Counted from the stretch's first letter, positions 1-6,234 are shown. The stretch: DNA of 6,875 bases from JAENVT01 sp043758005 (GCA_043758005.1 JAYVOI010000376.1:1-6875), one strand, 5' to 3'. Numbers and translations are program-made. The notes: generated by a model from the letters alone, not told the origin.

Positions 1-1507
1 TATAGATCCGATCAGCATCGTGGCCGTCGGCCTCCAACTGTTGGCGCGCCGGATCGCATTGGTCGATTCCGGCGTCGATCAAGTCGGGGTTCGCATCGAA
101 GAAGGGCGCGACGAACATGGGGCCCTCGATGCAGTCCAAGATGGTGACGTACGAATCTCCGCTGATCGTGGTCGGCACCGGGGCTTCGGCCGCAACGATG
201 GGAGGGGTCGTGGCAACGTCGGCTTTGTCATCACCGGATGACAGCGACACCACTGCGACAACGCCGACGACCGCCGCGGCAAGCCCTGCCCCTGCGGGGA
301 TGAGCCAACGCCTCGGCTTCGACGGCCGAGCCGGCGGGGCAGGCGGCGCAAGATTGGGAGGGGGGAGGCCGACGACGGGCTGTGGCTTGGCCGGAGCGGC
401 TGCGGACGTGTCGGACGCGGCAATGAAGTTGAACAGATTCACGAATCCAGGGCGCAGGAAGAGCACCGGGGTCGCGAACTCGATCTGATTGACGTCCAAC
501 ATCGCGATGCGCGCTTCGGCCACCGCAACATCGATCGGGTAGTGACGGTCGATGAGGGAGAAGTACAGCTCCTCGGCGAACGCCTTGGCCGCATTGTCGC
601 TGATCTCGAACTGCATTGCGATGACGGCGCTCTTGCCCTGCTGCACCAACATCGTTGCGATGCTTGCGAAGGGATCGTCGAGCGTGGTCCGCGCTCCATC
701 GCAGGAGTTGAACACGACGAGTTGCAGGGAGTTCTGACGACCGATCAGTTGAGCGATCGTGTCGGCTTGAACCTCCTTCCTCTGCCCGTTCTCGTCGCAC
801 AGCAGGAGGATCGAATCGCCCTCCGGAGTGAACGCGCTGTGCCCGACAAAATGCAGGATGTGGAACGGGTCCTGCAGCTTGCGTTGGAGCGACCTGAACG
901 TGCAGTTCTCGAGCCATTCCAGCTCGACCTGGTCCTTGCACTTCTCCAGCGCTTCGGTCACCCGCCGCTTCTCGCCTTCGACATCGAGGTTGCCGGTCGG
1001 ATTGGCGATGACGCCGAGCATGCGGATCTTGCCCTCGACGAGGAGCGGCCGGGCCGGCTCGGCGGTCGCCAGTTCGCGCACGATGGTGGAATCCCGCTGG
1101 CTCGCCAGGTCCTTGCCGTTGCGGCGGAGGAACTCCCACGGGATTCGCAGCAGTTCGGGCTCGCTGGTCATGTCGAGCCGCACGCGCACGGCACCCTTCG
1201 CCCGAGCTTCGTCGAACATCGTTGCGACGTCACCGGTGATCAATGCATCCGCCAACGTCGCCCCGAACTGCTGGGCGGTGACTCCGTGCTCGGTCACCGG
1301 GGTGACCTTGCGCGTCACTGGCTCCGTCAACGCCGAGCGGGTCGCGCTCAGGTTCCGGATCGCTTCTTGCAGCGCCTCGTCCGACATCGGGATCGTGAAC
1401 GTCGACGTCGTTGTCGGTCCGCCGTCGATCGATGCGGTGACCTCGTAGTCACGATCGCCACGCTGTTTGAACGACAGGCGGAGATTGGTGTACTCCACCT
1501 CCCCCAC
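1..1507 (-). CDS. CHAT-domain caspase-like protease with C-terminal transmembrane anchor (3' end outside window)
   Basis: About 500 codons are visible; the C-terminus runs off the window edge. CHAT proteins are clan CD cysteine peptidases related to caspases and separases, often used in bacterial defence or regulated proteolysis. Numbering from the GTG at 1498, residues ~1-145 form the usual CHAT-preceding domain, including the conserved IPWEFL stretch. The CHAT domain (~150-355) carries HFVGH with likely catalytic His220 and FNSCDGA with likely catalytic Cys266. A proline-rich linker (~370-395) ends in a basic cluster (RPSKPRR), then a hydrophobic segment (~398-420). The positive-inside rule puts the protease in the cytoplasm and the C-terminal part outside. 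The visible outer portion has a Thr/Pro/Ala stretch and two cysteines, and I do not recognise it. There is no N-terminal signal peptide. Two in-frame GTG starts exist (1507 and 1498). I chose 1507 because a possible -10 box lies 9 bp upstream, fitting leaderless or short-leader translation. It is divergent from the caspase gene. Family call is confident, substrate unknown. Confidence 0.88.
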   Translation of the reverse strand, partial: MGEVEYTNLRLSFKQRGDRDYEVTASIDGGPTTTSTFTIPMSDEALQEAIRNLSATRSALTEPVTRKVTPVTEHGVTAQQFGATLADALITGDVATMFDEARAKGAVRVRLDMTSEPELLRIPWEFLRRNGKDLASQRDSTIVRELATAEPARPLLVEGKIRMLGVIANPTGNLDVEGEKRRVTEALEKCKDQVELEWLENCTFRSLQRKLQDPFHILHFVGHSAFTPEGDSILLLCDENGQRKEVQADTIAQLIGRQNSLQLVVFNSCDGARTTLDDPFASIATMLVQQGKSAVIAMQFEISDNAAKAFAEELYFSLIDRHYPIDVAVAEARIAMLDVNQIEFATPVLFLRPGFVNLFNFIAASDTSAAAPAKPQPVVGLPPPNLAPPAPPARPSKPRRWLIPAGAGLAAAVVGVVAVVSLSSGDDKADVATTPPIVAAEAPVPTTISGDSYVTILDCIEGPMFVAPFFDANPDLIDAGIDQCDPARQQLEADGHDADRIY

Positions 1508-1516
1508 TAGACGCCG

Positions 1517-1522
1517 ACTGTA
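1517..1522 (-). promoter_or_regulatory. Possible -10 box for the CHAT gene
   Basis: On the minus strand the hexamer TACAGT fits the actinobacterial TANNNT -10 pattern. It ends 9 bp before the GTG at 1507, so transcription would begin at or next to the start codon. No good -35 hexamer is visible at 16-18 bp upstream. The 18-bp palindrome at 1522-1539 fills the place of the -35/-10 spacer. A single hexamer match in a short region can be chance. Confidence 0.35.
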
Positions 1523-1539
1523 GCCGTTCCAGAACGGCT
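1522..1539. promoter_or_regulatory. Palindromic operator candidate in the divergent promoter region
   Basis: Perfect 8-bp inverted repeat AGCCGTTC / GAACGGCT separated by CA. It sits in the 83-bp gap between the divergent CHAT and caspase genes and abuts the possible -10 box of the CHAT gene. A dimeric regulator bound here could affect both directions. No regulator gene is present in the window, so the binding protein is unknown. The symmetry is directly visible; the operator role is inferred. Confidence 0.5.
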
Positions 1540-1551
1540 CATGCGCACGTC

Positions 1552-1581
1552 CTGCGCGACGGCAGTCACGATCTGCGCGAC
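1552..1581 (+). repeat. Direct repeat of a 9-mer, 21 bp apart
   Basis: CTGCGCGAC occurs at 1552-1560 and again at 1573-1581, exactly 21 bp or two helical turns apart, upstream of the caspase start. A related TGCGCA lies at 1542-1547. Same-face spacing is typical of tandem binding sites, but the motif is GC-rich and short, so chance is possible. Confidence 0.4.
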
Positions 1582-1590
1582 ACTCGCGCA
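1574..1590. promoter_or_regulatory. Palindrome abutting the caspase start codon
   Basis: Perfect 7-bp inverted repeat TGCGCGA / TCGCGCA with a CAC spacer, ending at the base just before the ATG at 1591. Its left arm is contained in the second copy of the 9-mer direct repeat. As DNA it may be an operator. As RNA it would be a 7-bp GC-rich hairpin with a 3-nt loop directly in front of the start codon and could restrict translation. No Shine-Dalgarno sequence is seen for this gene. Confidence 0.45.
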
Positions 1591-3642
1591 ATGGATCGCA
1601 AGGTCTTCTGCCTACTCGTCGGCATTGATGCCTACGGACCACCGATCAACGCCCCCCTCGAAGGCTGCATCAACGACATGCGCCACCTCGAGCAGTACCT
1701 GCGCGGTCGGCTCGGCGAGACCGCCCACATCGTCACGCTGACCGACAATCAGGCAACCAGGCAGGGAGTGGTCGATGGCTTCCGGTCGCACCTCGCCCAG
1801 GCCGGGAACGGTGACATCGTGTTCTTCGCCTACTCCGGCCACGGCAGCCAGGAGCTGCCTGCGACCGAGTTCGCCTATGGCGATGCGTCGGGCAAGCTCC
1901 AGAACCTGCTGGTGTTCGATACCGGTCAGGAGGCCGGCGGACACTTCGTCTGGCCGCTCGCCGACAAGGAGTTGGGCCTCTTGCTCGACGAGGTCGCCGG
2001 GCGCGGGGCACACGTCGTCGCCATGCTCGACTGCTGTCACTCCGGCGACGGGACCCGCGACGCGTTCGTCGCCGTGCGGCAATGGGATCCAGCGATTGCC
2101 CGCGACGCAGAGCCGTCGGCTCAGGCAGCAATCGCCAAGCTGAAGGGACCCCGCCCACTCGACAGTTTCCTGGACGGTACGTTGCAGCACTTCGAGAAGC
2201 GGACGGCGACCGGACACGTTGCGCTGACCGCCTGCCAGTCGTCGGAGCTGGCGAAGGAGCTGATCGTCGGCGACGAGCACCGCGGTGCGTTCACGGCGAC
2301 GATGATCGACGTGCTCGAGACCATCGGCAGCAAGGCAGACTACCGCACGGTGATCGCCGCCGTTCGCTCCCGTCTGGAGCGCACGGTGGAACGTCAACGG
2401 CCCGGCGTCTACCCCGAAGACGTCGGCGGCCTCGGCGACGGCCTGTTCCTCGACGGCACCATCGAGCCAGAGCCACCGTCGTTCCTGATGACGAAGTCCG
2501 ACTCCGGCTGGTCGGTCGATGCCGGGGCCGTGCATGGATTGCGGGCCCCCGCCGATGGTGAGGGGTTCCGGCTCGCATGCCTGCAGCCCGATGGCACGCC
2601 GTGCGGCGAGGTTCGCGTGGTCACGGTCGAGACCGGTCGGGCTGACGTGGAACCGATCGGCTGGGAGCCTGCCGACATCGCGTACCGCGCGGTGATCTCG
2701 TGGGTGCCGCTTCCGGCGGCAACCGTCACGTTCGACCCGTCGGATGGTGAGGTCGCGGCTGGCGCGTACGAACAGGTGCGCCAGAAGTTGGCCTCGAGCG
2801 GCCCGTCGGGCACCGCGTCGCCATATGTGCGTGAGAAGGTCGCCGGCTCGTCCCCGGCGGGGCTCGCCCTACGCGTGAGGTTCGAAGACGACCAACCCGG
2901 CGGCCCATGCCTGCGGGTGCTACGGGCCGACGGCTCCGCTGCCATCCCCACTGCCGCGTCGGCAGTTGCGTGCGGGGATCCGTCCCGCGCCGCGGCGACG
3001 GTGCTGGCGCAGCTGGAGCACGTGGCTCGATGGGAGCAGCTCCGCGAGCTGGGCAGCCACCGTTCAGCGCTCGCCGATGCGGTGCAGTTGAAGATCTACC
3101 CGGCCGGCCCAGCCGAGATGGCCCTGCCGCCCGATCGGGAGACGTATGCACTCGCCGGCGAGTACACGATTCCGTACGGGACGAACGGCAATGCGCCGAA
3201 CGTTTTCATGCATCTGAAGAACACCTCGGATCGAGATCTCCACGTCGCGCTGCTCGATCTGACCGACCGCTTGGAGTGCACTGTCCTCTATCAGACCAAG
3301 ACGCTCGCCGCTGGCACCGAGGACAACGCCAACGAACGGGGCGGGCCGATGAAGCTGTCGCTGTCGAGCGGGGTCGACGCTGTGCCGGGGGCGCGCACGC
3401 GGGATTGGCTGAAGATCGTCGTGAGCGAGAGCCCGTTCGAAGCCAACGCCTTCCAGCTCGCGGCCGTCGGCGAGCAATCGAGATCGGTCGGGGATCCGCC
3501 GAGCAACATGCTGGAGCTGATCGCCGCTCGAACGGTCAGCCGCGGGATCACCGCCGTCGACCCGTCGCAGTTCGCGCCGGCCGGCGCCGACTGGTGCGCC
3601 ACAACAGTCGCGCTGGTTGTCGAGGTACCAACCGTGGCCTAG
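1591..3642 (+). CDS. Caspase-family protease (peptidase C14, metacaspase-like) with long C-terminal beta-rich region
   Basis: A 683-residue cytoplasmic cysteine protease. The C14 fold spans about residues 1-290. It begins with the beta strand FCLLVGIDAY and the usual LEGCINDM helix, then AYSGHGSQ with catalytic His84 and LDCCHSGDG with catalytic Cys149 (Cys148 adjacent), the metacaspase-type dyad motif. Residues ~300-380 include WSVDAGAVHGL, like the small domain that often follows bacterial caspases. Residues ~480-683 (starting HVARWEQLRELG, then VFMHLKNTSDRDLHVALLDL and DWLKIVV, ending in DWCATTVALVVEV) resemble the DUF4384-like C-terminal region found in many bacterial caspase-family proteins. 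No signal peptide or membrane segment is seen. The ATG at 1591 was chosen because it directly precedes the first core strand; there is no clear Shine-Dalgarno site, so it may be leaderless. First gene of the operon, with the M15 peptidase 27 bp downstream. Cleavage specificity and trigger cannot be read from the sequence. Confidence 0.92.
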   Translation: MDRKVFCLLVGIDAYGPPINAPLEGCINDMRHLEQYLRGRLGETAHIVTLTDNQATRQGVVDGFRSHLAQAGNGDIVFFAYSGHGSQELPATEFAYGDASGKLQNLLVFDTGQEAGGHFVWPLADKELGLLLDEVAGRGAHVVAMLDCCHSGDGTRDAFVAVRQWDPAIARDAEPSAQAAIAKLKGPRPLDSFLDGTLQHFEKRTATGHVALTACQSSELAKELIVGDEHRGAFTATMIDVLETIGSKADYRTVIAAVRSRLERTVERQRPGVYPEDVGGLGDGLFLDGTIEPEPPSFLMTKSDSGWSVDAGAVHGLRAPADGEGFRLACLQPDGTPCGEVRVVTVETGRADVEPIGWEPADIAYRAVISWVPLPAATVTFDPSDGEVAAGAYEQVRQKLASSGPSGTASPYVREKVAGSSPAGLALRVRFEDDQPGGPCLRVLRADGSAAIPTAASAVACGDPSRAAATVLAQLEHVARWEQLRELGSHRSALADAVQLKIYPAGPAEMALPPDRETYALAGEYTIPYGTNGNAPNVFMHLKNTSDRDLHVALLDLTDRLECTVLYQTKTLAAGTEDNANERGGPMKLSLSSGVDAVPGARTRDWLKIVVSESPFEANAFQLAAVGEQSRSVGDPPSNMLELIAARTVSRGITAVDPSQFAPAGADWCATTVALVVEVPTVA

Positions 3643-3669
3643 CAGCCTCGTCTGAAATGGGGAAACACA

Positions 3670-4764
3670 ATGGTCATGTATCCGACGTTCACATCTCGCG
3701 TCGAGCTCGGGGTCATCACCCGGAGCAAGAACTTCGCAGGCATGCACCCAACCATGCAGGAACGGGTTCAAGCGTTGATGGAGGACTCCGGCGGCAAGGT
3801 TGGTTGGGGCCAGGGCGTGCGGACACCGCAACAACAGTTGCAGTTGTTCCTGGAGCGCCACTCCCCGGATCCCAACGGAACGATCACCTGGAACGGGCAG
3901 ACCTATTCCAGGCATCCAGGGGTGGCTGCGGCAGTCCCACCCGGCCACTCGATGCATGAGGTCGGCTTGGCCGCAGACATGGCCGGTGATTTCACGTGGC
4001 TGGGCAACAACGTGGGCCGGTTCGGGCTGATGACCTTCGCGGATGTCAACAAGGAGCCATGGCACGTGCAACCGGTGGAGTTGCCGAAGGGCCGACAGCA
4101 GTACGAACAGCAGGGCTCGAAGTGGGGCGCGTACCCGTCGTACAACATCGGTCCCAAGACGCCTGCTGCAACTGCCCCGCCCGTCAGCCCGACGGCCGGA
4201 TCGGCGACGACGAGCCAAGCGGCTTCGCCGACTCTCACCCCAGCGCTGGTCGCCCGGCCCGGCGACGCCGGGCCGGCAGCACGAGTGCTGATGGAGGCGC
4301 TGATCGCCCGCGGTGCGCATCCGGATGCACCCGCCAGCCGCGACAGCGACTACGGCGCGGACGACAACGAGCTCGTGCTGCAGTTCCAGCGTGATCACGG
4401 TCTGACCGTCGACGGTGTGGTCGGTCCGCAGACGTGGTCCGAGTTGCTCGCGACGGTGAACCCTGACGAGACGGGACCGATGGTCAAGGTGCTGCAGACC
4501 GTTCTGATCGTGCGCAGCCTCATACGCGACGCCGTGGCGAACCTCGACGGCATCTACGGTCCGATGACACAGCAGCGCGTCCGCGACTTCCAGAAGGTCA
4601 GTGGCATCGATCCGATCGCGATCGTCGGCCCCGAGACCTGGACCGCGCTACTGGGGGTCAAGCACACGGTGACGACCCGCGGCCTCCCGGGCGAGGACGA
4701 CCCCGAACCCGATCTCGACGACCTCGACTTCCTCGCCGCGCTCGACGGGCTCCCGGCAGAGTGA
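3670..4764 (+). CDS. M15 (VanY-type) D,D-carboxypeptidase with two peptidoglycan-binding domains, no signal peptide
   Basis: A 364-residue predicted zinc peptidase acting on peptidoglycan stem peptides. Residues ~15-135 form the M15/VanY domain: GVRTPQQQ corresponds to the substrate-binding SxxR-like region, GHSMHEVGLAADM supplies ligands His96 and Asp103, and EPWHV supplies general base Glu129 and ligand His132. A Pro/Ala/Thr/Ser linker (~163-192) leads to two peptidoglycan-binding type 1 repeats, ~195-262 (LQFQRDHGLTVDGVVGPQTW) and ~268-328 (VRDFQKVSG, IVGPETW). The tail (~337-364) is strongly acidic. The N-terminus has no hydrophobic segment, so ordinary Sec or Tat export is not indicated, which is odd for a cell-wall enzyme. 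The sequence GGGGAA lies 5 nt before the ATG; a second ATG at 3676 is possible. It is 27 bp after the caspase and overlaps the next gene by 4 bp. It could be a held-in effector, a lysis enzyme, or exported by another route. Confidence 0.9.
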   Translation: MVMYPTFTSRVELGVITRSKNFAGMHPTMQERVQALMEDSGGKVGWGQGVRTPQQQLQLFLERHSPDPNGTITWNGQTYSRHPGVAAAVPPGHSMHEVGLAADMAGDFTWLGNNVGRFGLMTFADVNKEPWHVQPVELPKGRQQYEQQGSKWGAYPSYNIGPKTPAATAPPVSPTAGSATTSQAASPTLTPALVARPGDAGPAARVLMEALIARGAHPDAPASRDSDYGADDNELVLQFQRDHGLTVDGVVGPQTWSELLATVNPDETGPMVKVLQTVLIVRSLIRDAVANLDGIYGPMTQQRVRDFQKVSGIDPIAIVGPETWTALLGVKHTVTTRGLPGEDDPEPDLDDLDFLAALDGLPAE

Positions 4765-5819
4765 GCCGATCAACGACGTCGAGTGCGAGTGAGAAATCCG
4801 CCTCGGCGCCGGCACCGGTGCGGCTCACGGCTCTTCCTGCGGCATGCGGCGACTGCCTCGTGGTGGAGTACGGGTCGGGATCGGATGTGCACCGGATCCT
4901 CATCGATGGCGGACTCGGCTCGAAGTACGACGTGGGTCTCGGCGCGCACCTGGCTGCATCTGTCGGTGAGCCCCAATTCGACATCGTGATCGTCACCCAC
5001 GTCGACCGCGACCACATCGATGGCGTCGTGCAAGCCCTTCGTGGGCAGCACCTCCAATCCGCCGACATCTGGTTCAACGGTCGCGACGAGATCGACGGGC
5101 TCGTCAATGGAGACACCCGCGGCGTACGGCAAGGCGATGAGCTGAGTGCGCTCATCCCTGGCGACCGACGGAACCGGGTGGTCGATGGCCAGGCGATCCA
5201 CGTCCCACCGACAGGACCGCCCCACTTCGAGCTGCCCGGTGGCGCAACCTGCACGCTGCTGTCGCCGTCACGCAAGCGACTGGAGAAGCTGTTCGACAGG
5301 TGGCCAGATCAGATGAGGGTGGTCGACGACCCCACGGAGGATCTGCTGAAGAAGCTCGACGACCCACTCACCCGCGGCCTGGGTGAGTTCGGGGAGGACG
5401 GCAGCGTGGCAAACGGATCGAGCATCGCAATCCTGTTCGAGGTGGGTGGGGCATCGCTGCTCCTCACGGGTGACGCCTACGCCGCAGACCTGGAGGTCAC
5501 GATTGGCCAACTGCTTGCGCAGCGAAGCGAACCGAAGCTGCGCGTCGACCTGTTCAAGTTGTCGCACCACGGCAGCCGGAACAACATGACAGACGGTCTG
5601 CTGGCCCTGATCGACCCCGCTGCCGTCCTGGTCTGCACCGACGGCTCCAAGTTCCACCACCCCGACGAGGACGCGCTCGAGAAGGTCCGTTCGCACTACC
5701 CCGAGGTGCCGATCCACTTCACGGACGACAACGAACACATCCGCCAGCGCGCCGCGGTCGTCGGCGCTCGTCCACCGGACATCCTGCCGTTGCAGCTCCA
5801 ACTCGGGACAGCCACGTAG
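4761..5819 (+). CDS. Metallo-beta-lactamase-fold hydrolase, soluble ComEC-like
   Basis: A 352-residue predicted metal-dependent hydrolase. After a Ser/Ala-rich N-terminus (1-20), the MBL fold begins at ~21. Visible motifs are LIDGG (48-51), THVDRDHIDG with His80, Asp82, Asp84 and His85, LLTGDA with Asp238, and KLSHHGSRNN with His269/His270. The HxDxDH form and the SHHGS motif are those of the MBL domain of ComEC/Rec2, which acts on DNA ends. This protein has no membrane helices, so it is not a competence channel. Stand-alone relatives may act on nucleic acids or phosphodiesters; the substrate here is unknown. The start is a GTG whose last two bases, with the next A, form the stop of the M15 gene (GTGA), implying translational coupling. 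No separate Shine-Dalgarno is clear. Last confident gene of the operon; a small ORF may begin in its stop codon. Confidence 0.9.
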   Translation: MSRSTTSSASEKSASAPAPVRLTALPAACGDCLVVEYGSGSDVHRILIDGGLGSKYDVGLGAHLAASVGEPQFDIVIVTHVDRDHIDGVVQALRGQHLQSADIWFNGRDEIDGLVNGDTRGVRQGDELSALIPGDRRNRVVDGQAIHVPPTGPPHFELPGGATCTLLSPSRKRLEKLFDRWPDQMRVVDDPTEDLLKKLDDPLTRGLGEFGEDGSVANGSSIAILFEVGGASLLLTGDAYAADLEVTIGQLLAQRSEPKLRVDLFKLSHHGSRNNMTDGLLALIDPAAVLVCTDGSKFHHPDEDALEKVRSHYPEVPIHFTDDNEHIRQRAAVVGARPPDILPLQLQLGTAT

Positions 5820-6022
5820 TGGTCGTCGACGCAACCACGCGCCTCTACCCCGACGGTTTCTCCCGACTGCGCATCGAGACAGCGCTCGCCAAGCTGCGAT
5901 CCGCAGTCGCCTCTCGCTCCGCCGCTGGAGCGGCTCTGGGAGGCGGCGGCGGGCCAGATCGATGCGTTCCGAGGCACGTCGAGTCCTATCTCGACGGCGG
6001 CTGTTCGGCCCGCTTCGCCTGA
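5819..6022 (+). CDS. Doubtful small ORF after the MBL gene
   Basis: A 67-codon frame starts with a GTG sharing one base with the MBL stop (TAGTG). The first ~35 codons have G/C-rich third positions and encode a plausible amphipathic stretch (RLRIETALAKLRSAVASR). The second half becomes Gly-rich and arbitrary. A different frame looks more protein-like from ~5920 (LERLWEAAAGQIDAFRG), so the region may be a decayed or frameshifted small gene, or simply high-GC noise. No family is recognised and there is no separate ribosome binding site. Confidence 0.25.
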   Translation: MVVDATTRLYPDGFSRLRIETALAKLRSAVASRSAAGAALGGGGGPDRCVPRHVESYLDGGCSARFA

Positions 6023-6082
6023 ACTTTGTCGCAGGGAGGTCGCTGAGCGACCTGGGAGCGACACAGTTCGGGACAGCCGCCA
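5820..6082. other. Intergenic stretch between converging operons
   Basis: About 260 bp between the MBL stop and the DUF899 fragment. Besides the doubtful small ORF, it contains a potential hairpin at 5915-5932 (CGCTCC / GGAGCG with a 6-nt loop) inside GC-rich sequence and the long inverted repeat at 6021-6069. No tRNA, transposase remnant or CRISPR-like repeats are seen. Confidence 0.5.
6021..6069. terminator. Long symmetrical inverted repeat, probable bidirectional terminator
   Basis: A 49-bp imperfect palindrome centred on G6045. The outer arms GAACTTTGTCGC / GCGACACAGTTC pair with one mismatch, four mismatched purine positions follow on each side (AGGG / GGGA), and the inner arms AGGTCGCT / AGCGACCT pair perfectly around one central base. 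In RNA the innermost pairs would open to give a workable loop. It lies between the converging MBL and DUF899/SDR transcripts, 13 bp beyond the DUF899-fragment stop. There is no T-tract on either side, which is common for actinobacterial terminators. A recombination or protein-binding site is an alternative. Confidence 0.5.
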
Positions 6083-6211
6083 TCACGACGCGAGATGGTG
6101 GCGCTCGGCAGCAAGTGCGTCGCGGCTGCGAATCACCGCCTTCTCCTTGATCAGCAGTTCCTGGCGGGCTGCTTCCCATTCCGATGGTGTGACGATCGAT
6201 GGCAACTTCAT
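6083..6211 (-). pseudogene. Truncated DUF899 protein (N-terminal fragment only)
   Basis: A 42-codon ORF whose product closely follows the N-terminal consensus of DUF899 (thioredoxin-like) proteins: PSIVTPSEWEAARQELL, then KEK, then RDALAAER. Full family members are about 220-260 residues, and the thioredoxin-like part follows this helix. Here the reading frame stops right after AERHHLAS, and I find no continuation of the family in the other frames downstream. The start is well supported by AAAGGAG at 6217-6223, five bases before the ATG. It lies 23 bp after the SDR gene on the same strand, so the two were probably co-transcribed. It is either a 3'-deleted gene or, less likely, a small functional peptide kept after truncation. 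Confidence 0.75.
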
Positions 6212-6216
6212 GGGTG

Positions 6217-6223
6217 CTCCTTT
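6217..6223 (-). promoter_or_regulatory. Strong ribosome binding site of the DUF899 fragment
   Basis: AAAGGAG on the minus strand, five bases before the ATG at 6211. It is the clearest Shine-Dalgarno sequence in the window and fixes the start of the short fragment, showing that its 5' end is intact even though the rest of the gene is missing. Confidence 0.7.
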
Positions 6224-6234
6224 GGGTTGATAAG

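Noticed and set aside
231..1139. 302-codon minus-strand open frame
   Set aside because: Same strand as the CHAT gene but another frame; Arg/Gly-rich product typical of a shadow frame.
542..1510. 322-codon plus-strand open frame
   Set aside because: It is antisense to the CHAT gene, whose frame has clear domain motifs; the plus-strand product has no recognisable fold and reflects GC-rich codon bias.
1541..1741. ATG-started frame just upstream of the caspase
   Set aside because: Out of frame with the caspase, overlaps its start by 150 bases and gives a low-complexity Ser/Thr/Ala product.
1612..2535. 307-codon minus-strand open frame
   Set aside because: Antisense to the caspase domain, which carries intact His and Cys motifs; no family match in the antisense product.
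3064..4398. 444-codon minus-strand open frame spanning two genes
   Set aside because: It is antisense to both the caspase end and the M15 gene, crosses their boundary, and contains no recognisable motif.
4761..5819. MBL gene as comEC competence gene
   Set aside because: Only the MBL domain is present; the membrane channel and OB domains of ComEC are absent.
5915..5932. Short hairpin CGCTCC / GGAGCG as the operon terminator
   Set aside because: Only 6 bp, in very GC-rich sequence with several overlapping alternatives and no T-tract; the 49-bp repeat downstream is the better candidate.
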